A program made the position numbers and the translations under genes. From contig NZ_AP022586.1 in NCBI RefSeq assembly GCF_010731695.1, positions 3,286,001 to 3,350,000 of the forward strand: a DNA stretch of 64,000 nucleotides, given 5' to 3'. This DNA comes from Mycolicibacterium litorale (GTDB lineage Bacteria > Actinomycetota > Actinomycetes > Mycobacteriales > Mycobacteriaceae). This document shows positions 20,109 through 28,485 of this stretch, piece by piece; the first letter of the stretch is position 1, and every line of letters starts with the position of its first letter. The notes beneath the pieces were generated by a model. That model was not told the origin of the DNA, searched no databases, and saw only the letters and a program-made list of their open reading frames with translations.

Positions 20109-20747
20109 TTAGTGCAGGTCAGCGCCCACGCCGCCGGAGCGGCGTTCCATCCCCGAGGCCAGGCGCAGCACCATGTCGGTGAACACCGCGTCGGTGTCGA
20201 GGCCGTTCATCACCCCGGTCATCTCCAGCAGCACGAAGCCGTGCATGGCCGACCAGAACTCGAGTGCGGCGTAGAAGGCGTCCTCTCCTTCGAGGCCGTA
20301 CGAGGCCAGCACCTCGATCACCGGGGTGGCCGCCGCGCGGGTGGCGTCGGTGAACTCGGGGTCGTCGCCGCCCAGCGGCATCCGGGTGAACGCGGAGTAG
20401 CGGCCCGGATGGTGGTGGGCGTAGCTGCGGTAGGCACTGGCCATCGCCATCACGGCGTCGTCGCGGGTGCGACCCTGCCCGACGGTGTTGAGCATCGCGA
20501 TGATGTCGCCGACCACCCGCATCCGCACGGTGCGCCGCAGGTCGTCGAGGCTGTGCACGTGGTTGTACAGCGACGGCCCCTTGGTGCCGAGCTGAGTGGC
20601 CAGCGCGTTGATGGTGAGCGCGTCCCAGCCCTCGCGGTCGAGGAAGGTCAGCGCGGCGTTGACGATCGACTCGCGGCTCAGCCGGGTCGTCTTGGCGGCA
20701 GGGCGCGTCCGGCCGCCCAGTGGCCGCGGACCCGGTGGAGCCGGCAT
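20109..20747 (-). CDS. TetR-family transcriptional regulator
   Basis: 212 residues. An N-terminal basic arm is followed by a helix-turn-helix (residues about 22-65, [20 protein letters not shown] through [20 protein letters not shown]) and a C-terminal domain of the WHG/TetR_C_33 type ([16 protein letters not shown] and [12 protein letters not shown]). It is upstream of rpsL on the same strand, as is Rv0681 in M. tuberculosis (recalled synteny). Target genes are not obvious from the sequence. Confidence 0.87.
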
Positions 20748-20814
20748 GTCCTGTTCACCCTTCGTCGTCGCCCGGCCCGAAACCGGCCGGCACAGACCCT
20801 CACCCTACGGCGGG

Positions 20815-21333
20815 TCAGTTCACGCGCTGTTGGCTGAGTTGCGCGAGACGTTCGGTGATCGAGCACAGATCGGGCAGCATGGCCGAGTTCATGGTCTGGA
20901 TCGACCAGGTGATCACGTCGCCGCCCTTGGCCACGTAGATGCTGCAGGCGCTGGTGTCGGCGGCCTTGAAACCCTTGTTGCCGTCGAGCGACAGTTCAGT
21001 GATCTTGCGACCGGCCTGCTGTTCGAGTTCGCGTTCCACGTCCATGTCGCTGCCGCGGTACCACCACGTGGAGATGCCCATCCCGGCACCGAAGGTGCCC
21101 AGCATGGTGTCCTCCTGCCAGAAGCAGCCCGCGTCACTGTCGACGACCTTCTTGAACACCGACGTGCCCGCGGCCTTGACGATGTCGGCGTCGGTGACGC
21201 CGTTGCAGTCGTCGCCGCGGAAGGCTCCGGTGGGCGGGCCGGCCTGCGGTGCGGTCGGCTGCGGGTCGGGTCCGCCGCAACCGGCCAGCAGCAGGGCGGT
21301 CAGCGCCGCGGCACTGGCGAGGATTCGTTTCAT
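20815..21333 (-). CDS. DUF3558 lipoprotein
   Basis: 172 residues with a lipoprotein signal peptide (MKRILASAAALTALLLAGC, lipobox LAGC, lipidated Cys 19). The mature part has the DUF3558 pattern: an early CNGVTDADIVKAAG, a central GCFWQED, and a late Cys. Function is unknown for the family; it is abundant in actinobacterial envelopes. It follows the related gene at 21341 after seven bases, so the two form an operon. Confidence 0.83.
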   Translation of the reverse strand: MKRILASAAALTALLLAGCGGPDPQPTAPQAGPPTGAFRGDDCNGVTDADIVKAAGTSVFKKVVDSDAGCFWQEDTMLGTFGAGMGISTWWYRGSDMDVERELEQQAGRKITELSLDGNKGFKAADTSACSIYVAKGGDVITWSIQTMNSAMLPDLCSITERLAQLSQQRVN

Positions 21334-21340
21334 GGCGTCA

Positions 21341-21886
21341 TCACAGGTCCGACGAGAGGGTGGCCGACAAGAGCTTCTCCGCATCCACGCAGGGGTCACC
21401 GGACTGCTGGCCGCGGTACTGGACCCACCAGCTGAGCACTCCGGAACCGGCGGCCGCGGTGGCCGAGCACGCCGCGCCGGTGGTCGACCGGCGCGCCAGG
21501 AACGCCGGGTGCCGCTCGACGACGGTGTCGCTCACCTCGGCCCCGCGCGAGGCCGCCACGGCACGTTCCCGGTCGAGGGTGCCGGTGTCGAACCAGGAGA
21601 AGGTCACGTCGACCATCACCGGACCGCGGGCGAGGACGTACTGACACACCGCACCGCTGTAGGGCCGCACGACCTCGTCGGCGCCCAGTGTCTCGGAGAC
21701 CGTCGAATCCTCGAGCAGACCGCAGCGGTTGTCGACGTAGCCGTAGTCCCGCTCGGGATCGGGGACGGCGGCCGACTGTGCGGGAAGGGCGGTGCCGGAC
21801 ACGGACTGCGCACATCCCCCGACGGTCACCATCACGGTGACCGCCGCGGTGGCCATCCCGGCAAGAACGCTGACACGCCGACGCAT
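21341..21886 (-). CDS. DUF3558 lipoprotein, upstream partner
   Basis: 181 residues. Signal peptide MRRRVSVLAGMATAAVTVMV ends in the lipobox VGGC. The mature domain includes RCGLLEDSTVSETLGADEV, VCQYVLARG and DPCVDAEKLLSATLSSDL, a DUF3558-like arrangement in which cysteines pair. It is the first gene of a two-gene operon of exported paralogues that have diverged strongly. Role unknown. Confidence 0.78.
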   Translation of the reverse strand: MRRRVSVLAGMATAAVTVMVTVGGCAQSVSGTALPAQSAAVPDPERDYGYVDNRCGLLEDSTVSETLGADEVVRPYSGAVCQYVLARGPVMVDVTFSWFDTGTLDRERAVAASRGAEVSDTVVERHPAFLARRSTTGAACSATAAAGSGVLSWWVQYRGQQSGDPCVDAEKLLSATLSSDL

Positions 21887-22033
21887 CGCTGAGAGGGTAC
21901 CCAGCCACGGCGAGTTCAGCGACCGGTGCAGACATCGGCTCCGGATGCCCGAACCCGCGGAAGGCCGCCGCGGCCGCGGCCGGGCCACGTAGGCTTGCTT
22001 CCCATCAGGTCGGCGCGACGAAGGGACACGACG

Positions 22034-22411
22034 GTGCGATCGATCGCCACAACCCGTTGCGCGGCGATGGGCGCCGCCGCACTGTTCGTCGCGGCGGCCG
22101 TGTCCGCGCCGAGCGCGCACGCCGTGAACGGCGACACCCACATCACCGGCACCGGCGTGCAGCAGACCATCGACTGCCGCAACGCCACGCTGCACGTCAA
22201 CGGCAACAACAACCAGGTGTTCGCGCTGGGCAGCTGCTGGGCGGTGACGATGCAGGGGTCCGGAAACATCGTGGTCGCCGACAACGTGGTCAACGACATC
22301 ACCGTCTACGGCTGGGACCAGACCGTCATGTACAAGAACGGCAATCCCTTCGTGTGGGACCGCGGCCGCGAACTGGGCATGACGAACCGGATCAACCGGG
22401 TGCCCGCCTGA
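22034..22411 (+). CDS. Exported DUF3060 protein
   Basis: 125 residues. A Sec signal peptide (GAAALFVAAAVSAPSAHA) is followed by a short beta-rich domain with Asn-rich turns (VNGNNNQVFALGSC, MQGSGNIVVADNVV), the DUF3060 hallmark and consistent with a small beta-solenoid. It starts with GTG. It is directly followed by a lipoprotein of the same family. The same pair lies near rpsL in M. tuberculosis (Rv0680c/Rv0679c, from memory). Function unknown. Confidence 0.8.
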   Translation: MRSIATTRCAAMGAAALFVAAAVSAPSAHAVNGDTHITGTGVQQTIDCRNATLHVNGNNNQVFALGSCWAVTMQGSGNIVVADNVVNDITVYGWDQTVMYKNGNPFVWDRGRELGMTNRINRVPA

Positions 22412-22439
22412 CCGTCCGATGATCGGAAAGCGAGAAGCG

Positions 22440-22853
22440 ATGCCCGCTTATCCCCTCGTTCGCACCGCGTTCGTGACGCTGTCGGTGGCCGCCGCGTTCG
22501 GCCTGGCCGGGTGCGGCTCGGAGAGCTCGGACACCAACACACCGACCGCGACGGCGGGCTCGTCGGGCGCGCAGGTGGAGATCGGCAACACGATCAACTA
22601 CGGCTCGGTCGGCACCACCGCCGACGTCGACTGCGCGGACGGCAAGGCACTCAACGTCGGCGGGTCCAACAACAAGCTGACGGTGACCGGGACGTGCGCC
22701 AACGTCAACATCGGCGGCACCGACAACACGATCACGTTCGAGCGGGTCGACAAGGAGATCACGGTCGTCGGGCTGAACAACACGATCACCTACTCCGACG
22801 GCGATCCCAAGATCGACGACCTCGGCAGCAACAACAAGATCACCAAGGGCTGA
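22440..22853 (+). CDS. DUF3060 lipoprotein
   Basis: 137 residues from the ATG at 22440; an alternative ATG at 22419 would add seven residues to the signal peptide. The lipobox is LAGC, followed by a Ser/Thr linker and a DUF3060 domain with repeated asparagine turns (GGSNNKLTVTG, GGTDNTITFE, GLNNTITYSD, GSNNKITKG). The spacing of these turns suggests a beta-solenoid. Partner of the exported protein 28 bp upstream. Its stop is one base from the stop of the convergent echA5. Confidence 0.82.
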   Translation: MPAYPLVRTAFVTLSVAAAFGLAGCGSESSDTNTPTATAGSSGAQVEIGNTINYGSVGTTADVDCADGKALNVGGSNNKLTVTGTCANVNIGGTDNTITFERVDKEITVVGLNNTITYSDGDPKIDDLGSNNKITKG

Positions 22854-22854
22854 C

Positions 22855-23619
22855 TCAGGCCTTCGAGCCGTGCCGGCCCGCCCCGGCGGCGAAGCGGCCC
22901 GCGCCCTCGAGCGCCTCGTCTTTGACCCGGGAGATGCTGGCGAACTCGCGATCGATCGCGTCGGCCTCCGGTAGGCCCCACTGGCCCAGCGCCGAGAGCC
23001 GGTCGGAGCGCATGCACTGCTGCGGGAATCGGGCGATCTCGGCCGCCAACTCCTCGGCCTGCTGACGCGCCTGGCCTCGGGGCACCACGCGGTTGGCCAG
23101 GCCGATGGCGTGCGCCTCGGCGGCGTCGACGGCGCGGCCGGTCAGGATCAGGTCCATCGCCCGGCTCTGCCCGATCAGTCGCGGCAGCCGCACGGTGCCG
23201 CCGTCGATCAGCGGCACGCCCCAGCGGCGGCAGAACACGCCGAGCACCGCGTCCTCTTCGACGACCCGCAGATCGCACCACAGGGCAAGTTCGAGTCCGC
23301 CGGCGACCGCGTATCCGCTGATCGCCGCGATCACGGGTTTGGAGAGCACCATCCGCGTGGGGCCCATCGGCCCGGGGCCGGTGCGGTGCACGGCATTGGC
23401 GTCGGGGGTGCCGAACGCCTTGAGGTCGGCGCCGGCGCAGAAGGTGCCGTGGTCGCCCCACAGCACCGCGACCGATGCGGTGTCGTCGCGGTCGAAGTCG
23501 TCGAACGCCTGGTACAGCGCATCGGCGGTGGGGCGGTTGACCGCGTTGCGCGCGTCGGGCCGGTCGATGATGACGGTGGTCACCGCGCCGTTGCGTTCGA
23601 CGCGAACCGGTTCTGTCAT
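22855..23619 (-). CDS. echA5: Enoyl-CoA hydratase/isomerase family protein EchA5
   Basis: 254-residue crotonase. The oxyanion-hole segments FCAGADLKAFG (residue about 60) and ISGYAVAGGLELALWCDLRV (about 100) are intact. The usual catalytic Glu positions lie in VFCRRWGVPLIDGGTVRLPRL, where Asp-Gly replaces the common Glu pair, so hydratase activity is not certain. It is the last gene of a fadE8-echA4-paaX-echA5 run conserved in mycobacteria. Its ATG overlaps the end of the regulator gene. Confidence 0.87.
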   Translation of the reverse strand: MTEPVRVERNGAVTTVIIDRPDARNAVNRPTADALYQAFDDFDRDDTASVAVLWGDHGTFCAGADLKAFGTPDANAVHRTGPGPMGPTRMVLSKPVIAAISGYAVAGGLELALWCDLRVVEEDAVLGVFCRRWGVPLIDGGTVRLPRLIGQSRAMDLILTGRAVDAAEAHAIGLANRVVPRGQARQQAEELAAEIARFPQQCMRSDRLSALGQWGLPEADAIDREFASISRVKDEALEGAGRFAAGAGRHGSKA

Positions 23620-24347
23620 GTCGCCTCCATGAGTTGGGTATCGCGTAGTTGATCGTCGCGCCGCTCGACGAGTTCGGCGGCGAATGCGGTGTAGGCCGTG
23701 CGCAATTCGTCGCCGGGCCAGTCGTCGGGCAGCAGTTCGGCGGGAAGCACGGGATCGGTGAGCAGGTGGCGCACGATCGCGGCGGCGGTGAGGAAGCGGG
23801 CCGGGATGTCGCGCGCCCCGGCGATGTCGTCGAGCAATCGGTGGCCGCGGTCGGCCCAGCCGGGCAGATCCCAGAGCCGGCCGGCCAGACCCGCCGCGTC
23901 GTCGTCGCGGGCGTGCAGTACCCGTACGCGTTCGGTGACCTCCTCGGGCAGGGCGGCGTCGAGGTTGTCCGGGCGCAGCCAGACACCTTCGCGGAGTTCA
24001 CCGAAGCGGTTGTCTTGCAACGTATTCCGAAGCGCGGCCCGAGTGCGCGCGTCGGTGCCGACGCTGGTGATGACCAGCGTGGTCCAGGTGCCGTCCCACC
24101 GGCGCGTCCGCGGGTTGATGGCGTCGTCCTGGCGGCGCTGACGGGCCAGCAGCCGGTCGGAGAGCCGGTAGCCGTCCGCGGAGCGCACCAGGTCGCCGGC
24201 GCCGACCATCCGCGTCAGCGCCACCCGCACAGTGGATTCGCGGATGTCGAAATCGGCGGTGAGCCGGATAAGTTGGCTTGCGGTGGCCCAGGCGGGGTGT
24301 GCGCCGAGCAGGACCGACAGCACCACCGAGCGCGCCGTCAATCGCAC
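23616..24347 (-). CDS. PaaX-like transcriptional regulator
   Basis: 243 residues. The N-terminal winged helix (LTARSVVLSVLLGAHPAWAT then FDIRESTVRVALTRMVGAGDL) and the central and C-terminal domains match the PaaX family, which represses phenylacetyl-CoA-type catabolic genes in response to acyl-CoA ligands. It lies between two crotonases and overlaps echA5 by four bases, so it probably controls this cluster. Corresponds by position to Rv0674. Start GTG. Confidence 0.85.
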   Translation of the reverse strand: MRLTARSVVLSVLLGAHPAWATASQLIRLTADFDIRESTVRVALTRMVGAGDLVRSADGYRLSDRLLARQRRQDDAINPRTRRWDGTWTTLVITSVGTDARTRAALRNTLQDNRFGELREGVWLRPDNLDAALPEEVTERVRVLHARDDDAAGLAGRLWDLPGWADRGHRLLDDIAGARDIPARFLTAAAIVRHLLTDPVLPAELLPDDWPGDELRTAYTAFAAELVERRDDQLRDTQLMEAT

Positions 24348-24349
24348 GG

Positions 24350-25288
24350 TTACACCCCGGAGGCGCGGCGGCCGTGGTCGCCGAACGGTTCGTCGCGCTG
24401 CCGCACCGCTTCGCGGAACCCGTGCTCCCGCGACTGCGCGACGAACGCGTGACCCTCAGGGGTGTGGCGGGCGATGCCGTCGAACACGGTGCTGACCATC
24501 CTGCTGGTGGCCACGCCCTGTTGCAGCAGCGCCGAATTCATCGCGAGCTTGACCATGATCAGCTGGTTGACCGGTACCGCGGCGATGCGCTCGACGAGTC
24601 GTTCGGTGCGTTCGTCGAGATCTTCGGGTTCGGGCGCCTCGACGGCCAGCCCCCATTCGGCGGCCTGCTTGCCGGTGAGGCAATCCCCGGTCAGCAGAAG
24701 GCGTTTGGCGCGTTGGTCACCGAGTCGGTGCGCCCACATCCCGGCGGCGGGCACCCCCCACACGCGGGTGGGCGGGTAGCCGATCTTGGCGTCCGCGGCG
24801 GCGATCACCTGGTCGGCGTGCAGCGCGATGTCGGTGCCGCCGGCCACGCAGTAGCCATGGATCTTCACCACCGTCGGCTTGTCGCAGTGCAGCAGGCTGG
24901 AGAAGCCGCGGACGAAGCGGCTCATCATCTGGTAGTCGATCATCGGATCCCACGGCTGATCCGGCAGGTGGTTGACGGCCTGCGTGCGTCCCGACAGCAC
25001 CGTGTCGCGATAGGGGCTGCCGCCGCCGGCCGACGACGATCCCTCGGCGTAGGCGCTCAGGTCGAAACCGGCGCAGAACCCCTCGCCGCGGCCGGACACC
25101 AGGATCACGTGGACGTTCGGGTCGAGGTCAGCGCGTTCGACGAGCGCCGACAACTCCAGCGGGGTGTCGGCGACGATCGCGTTGCCCTTCTCCGGCCGGT
25201 TGAAGGTGATGCGGGCAACCCGGCCGGTGACCTCGTAGGTCATCGTCTTGAGATTGTCGAAGTCGACAGGTCTGATCGCGTGCGTCAC
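24350..25288 (-). CDS. echA4: Enoyl-CoA hydratase/isomerase family protein EchA4
   Basis: 312-residue crotonase, longer than echA5. Oxyanion-hole motifs FCAGFDLSAYAEG and IHGYCVAGGTDIALHADQV are present; an insertion (SSSAGGGSPYRDTVLSGR) follows the first. The start is the GTG at 25288, preceded by GGGAGAGGG; upstream sequence is the dispersed repeat described separately. Neighbouring fadE8 suggests consecutive beta-oxidation steps on an unknown acyl-CoA. Confidence 0.88.
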   Translation of the reverse strand: MTHAIRPVDFDNLKTMTYEVTGRVARITFNRPEKGNAIVADTPLELSALVERADLDPNVHVILVSGRGEGFCAGFDLSAYAEGSSSAGGGSPYRDTVLSGRTQAVNHLPDQPWDPMIDYQMMSRFVRGFSSLLHCDKPTVVKIHGYCVAGGTDIALHADQVIAAADAKIGYPPTRVWGVPAAGMWAHRLGDQRAKRLLLTGDCLTGKQAAEWGLAVEAPEPEDLDERTERLVERIAAVPVNQLIMVKLAMNSALLQQGVATSRMVSTVFDGIARHTPEGHAFVAQSREHGFREAVRQRDEPFGDHGRRASGV

Positions 25289-25303
25289 GCCATCACCCTC
25301 TCC

Positions 25304-25364
25304 CGCGAGCGTGCGTGTCCACACACGACACGCCCCCGCCACAGCTGCATTGCGCACGCTCGCG
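25304..25364. repeat. Dispersed 61-bp intergenic repeat, copy A
   Basis: Bounded by perfect 12-bp inverted termini, CGCGAGCGTGCG on the left and CGCACGCTCGCG on the right, with an interior CGACACGCC that is shared with copy B. It fills most of the 84-bp fadE8-echA4 spacer, so it is transcribed within the operon. Confidence 0.8.
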
Positions 25365-25372
25365 CAGACCGA

Positions 25373-27001
25373 TCACGCCGTCACCAGCGCGCGGTCGAGG
25401 ATCGAGTCGAGGTCCAAGCCGACGGGCAGCGTCCCGAACGCGCCGCCCCACCGGCGGTCCAACCGGGTGGCCAGGAAAGCCTCGGCCACCGCCGGATGTC
25501 CATGGCGGACCAGCAGCGCACCCTGCAGCGCCAGGCAGATGTCCTCGGCGACCTTGCGGGCCCGGTACTGGATGGTCTCGACGTCGCCGAGCGCCTGCTT
25601 GAGCTCGTCGACGTGCACGCCGAGCCGGGGGTCGTCGCCGGAGACCTGCGCGAGCTCGTCGAACAGCACCTCGACACTGTCGGGCCGAGTCACCATGGCG
25701 CGCAACGTGTCCAGCGCACTGACGTTGCCGGAGCCCTCCCAGATGCCCATGAGCGGCGCCTCGCGGTAGAGCCGCGGCATCCCCGAATCCTCGACGTAGC
25801 CGTTACCGCCGAGGCACTCCATCGCCTCGGCGGCGTGCGGGGTGGCGCGTTTGCACACCCAGTACTTCGCGGAGGCCAGCCCGATGCGCCGCAGCAGCGC
25901 TTCGCGGTCGTCGCCGCGCACGGCGCGGTCGGTGGCGCCGGCCATCCGGAACGCGACCATGGTGGCGGCCTCGGCCTCGACGGCGAGGTCGGCCAGCACG
26001 TTGCGCATCAACGGCTGGTCGATCAGGTACGCGCCGAACGCCTTGCGGTGCTGCGCGTGGTGGATCGCGCGGGTCAGCCCGCTGCGCATGCTCGTCGCGC
26101 TGCCCAGCGTGCAGTCGAGGCGGGTGAGGTTGACCATCTCGATGATCGTCGGCACGCCGCGGCCCTCCTCGCCGACCAGCCACGCGGTGGCGCCGTCGTA
26201 TTCGACCTCGCTGGAGGCGTTGGCGTGGTTGCCGAGCTTGTCCTTGAGGCGCTGCAACAGCATCCGGTTGCGGGTGCCGTCGGGCAGGACGCGCGGCAGG
26301 AAGAAGCACGACAGGCCGCCGGGCGCCTGCGCGAGCACCAGGAAGATGTCGCACATCGGCGCCGAGGTGAACCATTTGTGCCCGGTCAGCGAGTAGGTGC
26401 CGTCCCCGTTCGGCACCGCCTGAGTGGTGCCGGCGCGCACGTCGGAGCCGCCCTGCTTCTCGGTCATCGACATCCCCGCGGTGATGCCGGCCTTGGTGGC
26501 GGGCACCTTGAGTTCCGGGTCGTACACACGGCTGGTCAGCAGGGGTTCGTAAACGGTGGCGAGTTCGGGGTTGACGCGCAGCGCCGGGACGACGGCGTAG
26601 GTCATCGAGATCGGACAGATGTGACCCGGCTCCGGGGTCCACACCGATGTCTTGGCCGCGCGGACGACGTGGGCGCCGGGGCGGTCGTCGGCCCACGGCG
26701 CGGCGTGCAGGCCGTGGCCGATCGCGGTGCGCATCAGTTCGTGGTAGGCGGGGTCGAACTCGATCTCGTCGACGCGGTGGCCGAACCGGTCGTGGGTGTG
26801 GAGGACGGGCCGGTTGCGGTCGGCGAGTTCGCCCCAGCGCTGGGCCTGCGCGCTTCCGGCCAACGCACCCAGCTCGACGACCTCGTCGACGCCCCACTGC
26901 CCCCCTTCGCGGATCAGCGCCTCCATGAGAACGGTCGAGGTGGCCGGGTTGTGGTCCTCGAGCAGAGGGACCTGGTTGGTGACGACGTGCGTGTCGGGCA
27001 T
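25373..27001 (-). CDS. fadE8: AidB-like acyl-CoA dehydrogenase FadE8
   Basis: 542-residue flavoprotein of the AidB/isovaleryl-CoA dehydrogenase type, longer than ordinary acyl-CoA dehydrogenases because of an N-terminal extension. Signature strands are SMTEKQGGSDVRAGTTQA, YSLTGHKWFTSAPMCDIFLVLA, the RTKAFG-like HRKAFGAYLIDQPLM and ECLGGNGYVEDSGMPRLYREAPLMGIWEG. First gene of the cluster fadE8-echA4-paaX-echA5. The ATG at 27001 was preferred because upstream sequence contains a dispersed repeat. Confidence 0.93.
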   Translation of the reverse strand: MPDTHVVTNQVPLLEDHNPATSTVLMEALIREGGQWGVDEVVELGALAGSAQAQRWGELADRNRPVLHTHDRFGHRVDEIEFDPAYHELMRTAIGHGLHAAPWADDRPGAHVVRAAKTSVWTPEPGHICPISMTYAVVPALRVNPELATVYEPLLTSRVYDPELKVPATKAGITAGMSMTEKQGGSDVRAGTTQAVPNGDGTYSLTGHKWFTSAPMCDIFLVLAQAPGGLSCFFLPRVLPDGTRNRMLLQRLKDKLGNHANASSEVEYDGATAWLVGEEGRGVPTIIEMVNLTRLDCTLGSATSMRSGLTRAIHHAQHRKAFGAYLIDQPLMRNVLADLAVEAEAATMVAFRMAGATDRAVRGDDREALLRRIGLASAKYWVCKRATPHAAEAMECLGGNGYVEDSGMPRLYREAPLMGIWEGSGNVSALDTLRAMVTRPDSVEVLFDELAQVSGDDPRLGVHVDELKQALGDVETIQYRARKVAEDICLALQGALLVRHGHPAVAEAFLATRLDRRWGGAFGTLPVGLDLDSILDRALVTA

Positions 27002-27068
27002 ATCCGCAGTGTTACACCTTCGGCGACAACCGCACAAGACCTGTAATGCCGCCCGCGCATCCCGTTTC

Positions 27069-27131
27069 CGCGAGCGTGCACGTTTGCACCCCGACACGCC
27101 GCGAGAAACCGACCGTCTGCGCACGCTCGCG
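27069..27131. repeat. Dispersed 63-bp intergenic repeat, copy B
   Basis: Left terminus CGCGAGCGTGCA, right terminus CGCACGCTCGCG, interior CGACACGCC as in copy A. It lies between the divergent fadE8 and cupin genes, so copies A and B flank fadE8 on both sides. Confidence 0.8.
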
Positions 27132-27159
27132 CAGCACCGACCGTGCCCATACTGTCCCG

Positions 27160-27498
27160 ATGCGCCCCAACTCCGTCGTCCACGCCGCCGCCCTCGACCT
27201 CGACCACAAGCCGGTTCCGGCCAGGCAGATCGTCGACGGCGCCCCCACCACGGCGCTGGAAGTGCTCACCGAACTCAACGGCATCGAGGTCGGCGTATGG
27301 GAGATGAGCACCGGCGGCATGCGCGATCTCGAGGCCGACGAGGTCTTCGTCGTGCTCAGCGGTTCCGCGCGGGTCGAGTTCGCCGACGGCAGTCGCGCAC
27401 TGGAGTTGGGCCCCGGTGACGTGGCTCGCATCGAGGCGGGCGCCAAGACCGTCTGGACCGTCACCGAGACCCTGCGCAAGGTCTACGTCACGGGCTGA
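27160..27498 (+). CDS. Small cupin-domain protein
   Basis: 112 residues forming a single cupin barrel of the cupin_3 (DUF861) type: VWEMSTGGMRDLEADEVFVVLSGSARVEF (residues about 46-74) and GPGDVARIEAGAKTVWTV. The canonical His ligands of cupin motif 1 are largely replaced, so metal-dependent catalysis is doubtful; it may be a binding or regulatory protein. Single gene, divergent from fadE8 across the repeat copy B. Confidence 0.8.
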   Translation: MRPNSVVHAAALDLDHKPVPARQIVDGAPTTALEVLTELNGIEVGVWEMSTGGMRDLEADEVFVVLSGSARVEFADGSRALELGPGDVARIEAGAKTVWTVTETLRKVYVTG

Positions 27499-27570
27499 CC
27501 GGTACGGCCCTGCGCTGCCAAATACGTAATACCCTGCTCAGCCGACGCCTTTCGGCGGGATCGTGTCTCC

Positions 27571-28485
27571 ATGGACCATCGCCACTCCCCTGCGTCCGAC
27601 GAGTTTCCTGCGGGCCGCGGCACCCTTCCGCTGAAGGACGTCGGCCGGTTGCTGCTGCGCTGCGCCGACCGGCCCGGGCTGGTGGCCGCGGTCAGCCAGT
27701 TCCTCGCGAGCCGGGGCGCCAACATCGTGTCGCTGGATCAGCACTCGACACAGCAGTCCGGCGGAACCTTCATGCAACGCACCATCTTTCACCTCCCCGG
27801 CCTGACCGCCGCGCGGGACGCGCTCGAACGGGATTTCGCCGCGCAGGTGGCCGCGGAGTTCGGCATGGACTTCCGACTCACCGAAGCCGCCAAGCCGAAG
27901 CGGGTCGCGATCATGGCGTCTCGGGAGGACCACTGCGTGCTCGACCTGCTGTGGCGCAACCGCCGCGGCGAACTCGACATGTCGGTGGCCATGGTGATCG
28001 CGAACCACGCCGACCTGGCCGACGACGTCCGCGCCTTCGGGGTGCCGTTCATCCACATCCCGGCCCAGCGGGACACCCGTGACGAGGCCGAGCAGCGCCA
28101 ACTCGAGCTCCTACGCGGCAACGTCGATCTGGTGGTACTGGCGCGCTACATGCAGATCCTCACGCCCGGGTTCCTCGCCGAGGTGGGGTGCCCGATGATC
28201 AACATCCACCATTCGTTCCTGCCCGCGTTCGTCGGGGCGGCACCGTATCGCCGCGCCAAGGAACGCGGCGTCAAACTCGTCGGCGCCACCGCGCACTACG
28301 TCACGCAGGATCTCGACGAGGGTCCGATCATCGAGCAGGACGTGGTGCGCGTCGACCACCGCCACAGCGTCACCGATCTGACGCGCCTGGGCGCCGACGT
28401 CGAGCGGGCGGTGCTCTCACGTGCGGTGCTGTGGCACTGCGAGGACCGCGTCATCCGCTTCGGTAACCAGACCATCGTGTTCTGA
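27571..28485 (+). CDS. purU: Formyltetrahydrofolate deformylase PurU
   Basis: 304 residues. An N-terminal ACT domain (LLLRCADRPGLVAAVSQFLASRGANI split over residues about 27-52) precedes a formyltransferase-like hydrolase domain with LARYMQILTPGF, the catalytic NIHHSFLPAF and YVTQDLDEGPIIEQD. It hydrolyses 10-formyl-THF to formate and THF, supplying formate and balancing one-carbon pools. Its last 69 bases overlap the convergent PAP2 gene. Confidence 0.95.
   Translation: MDHRHSPASDEFPAGRGTLPLKDVGRLLLRCADRPGLVAAVSQFLASRGANIVSLDQHSTQQSGGTFMQRTIFHLPGLTAARDALERDFAAQVAAEFGMDFRLTEAAKPKRVAIMASREDHCVLDLLWRNRRGELDMSVAMVIANHADLADDVRAFGVPFIHIPAQRDTRDEAEQRQLELLRGNVDLVVLARYMQILTPGFLAEVGCPMINIHHSFLPAFVGAAPYRRAKERGVKLVGATAHYVTQDLDEGPIIEQDVVRVDHRHSVTDLTRLGADVERAVLSRAVLWHCEDRVIRFGNQTIVF

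Noticed and set aside
22598..22789. Minus-strand frame opposite the DUF3060 lipoprotein gene
   Set aside because: Shadow frame; the plus-strand lipoprotein has signal peptide and family repeats.
27571..28101. Open minus-strand frame opposite the 5' half of purU
   Set aside because: Antisense to a clear purU gene, no domain seen in it.
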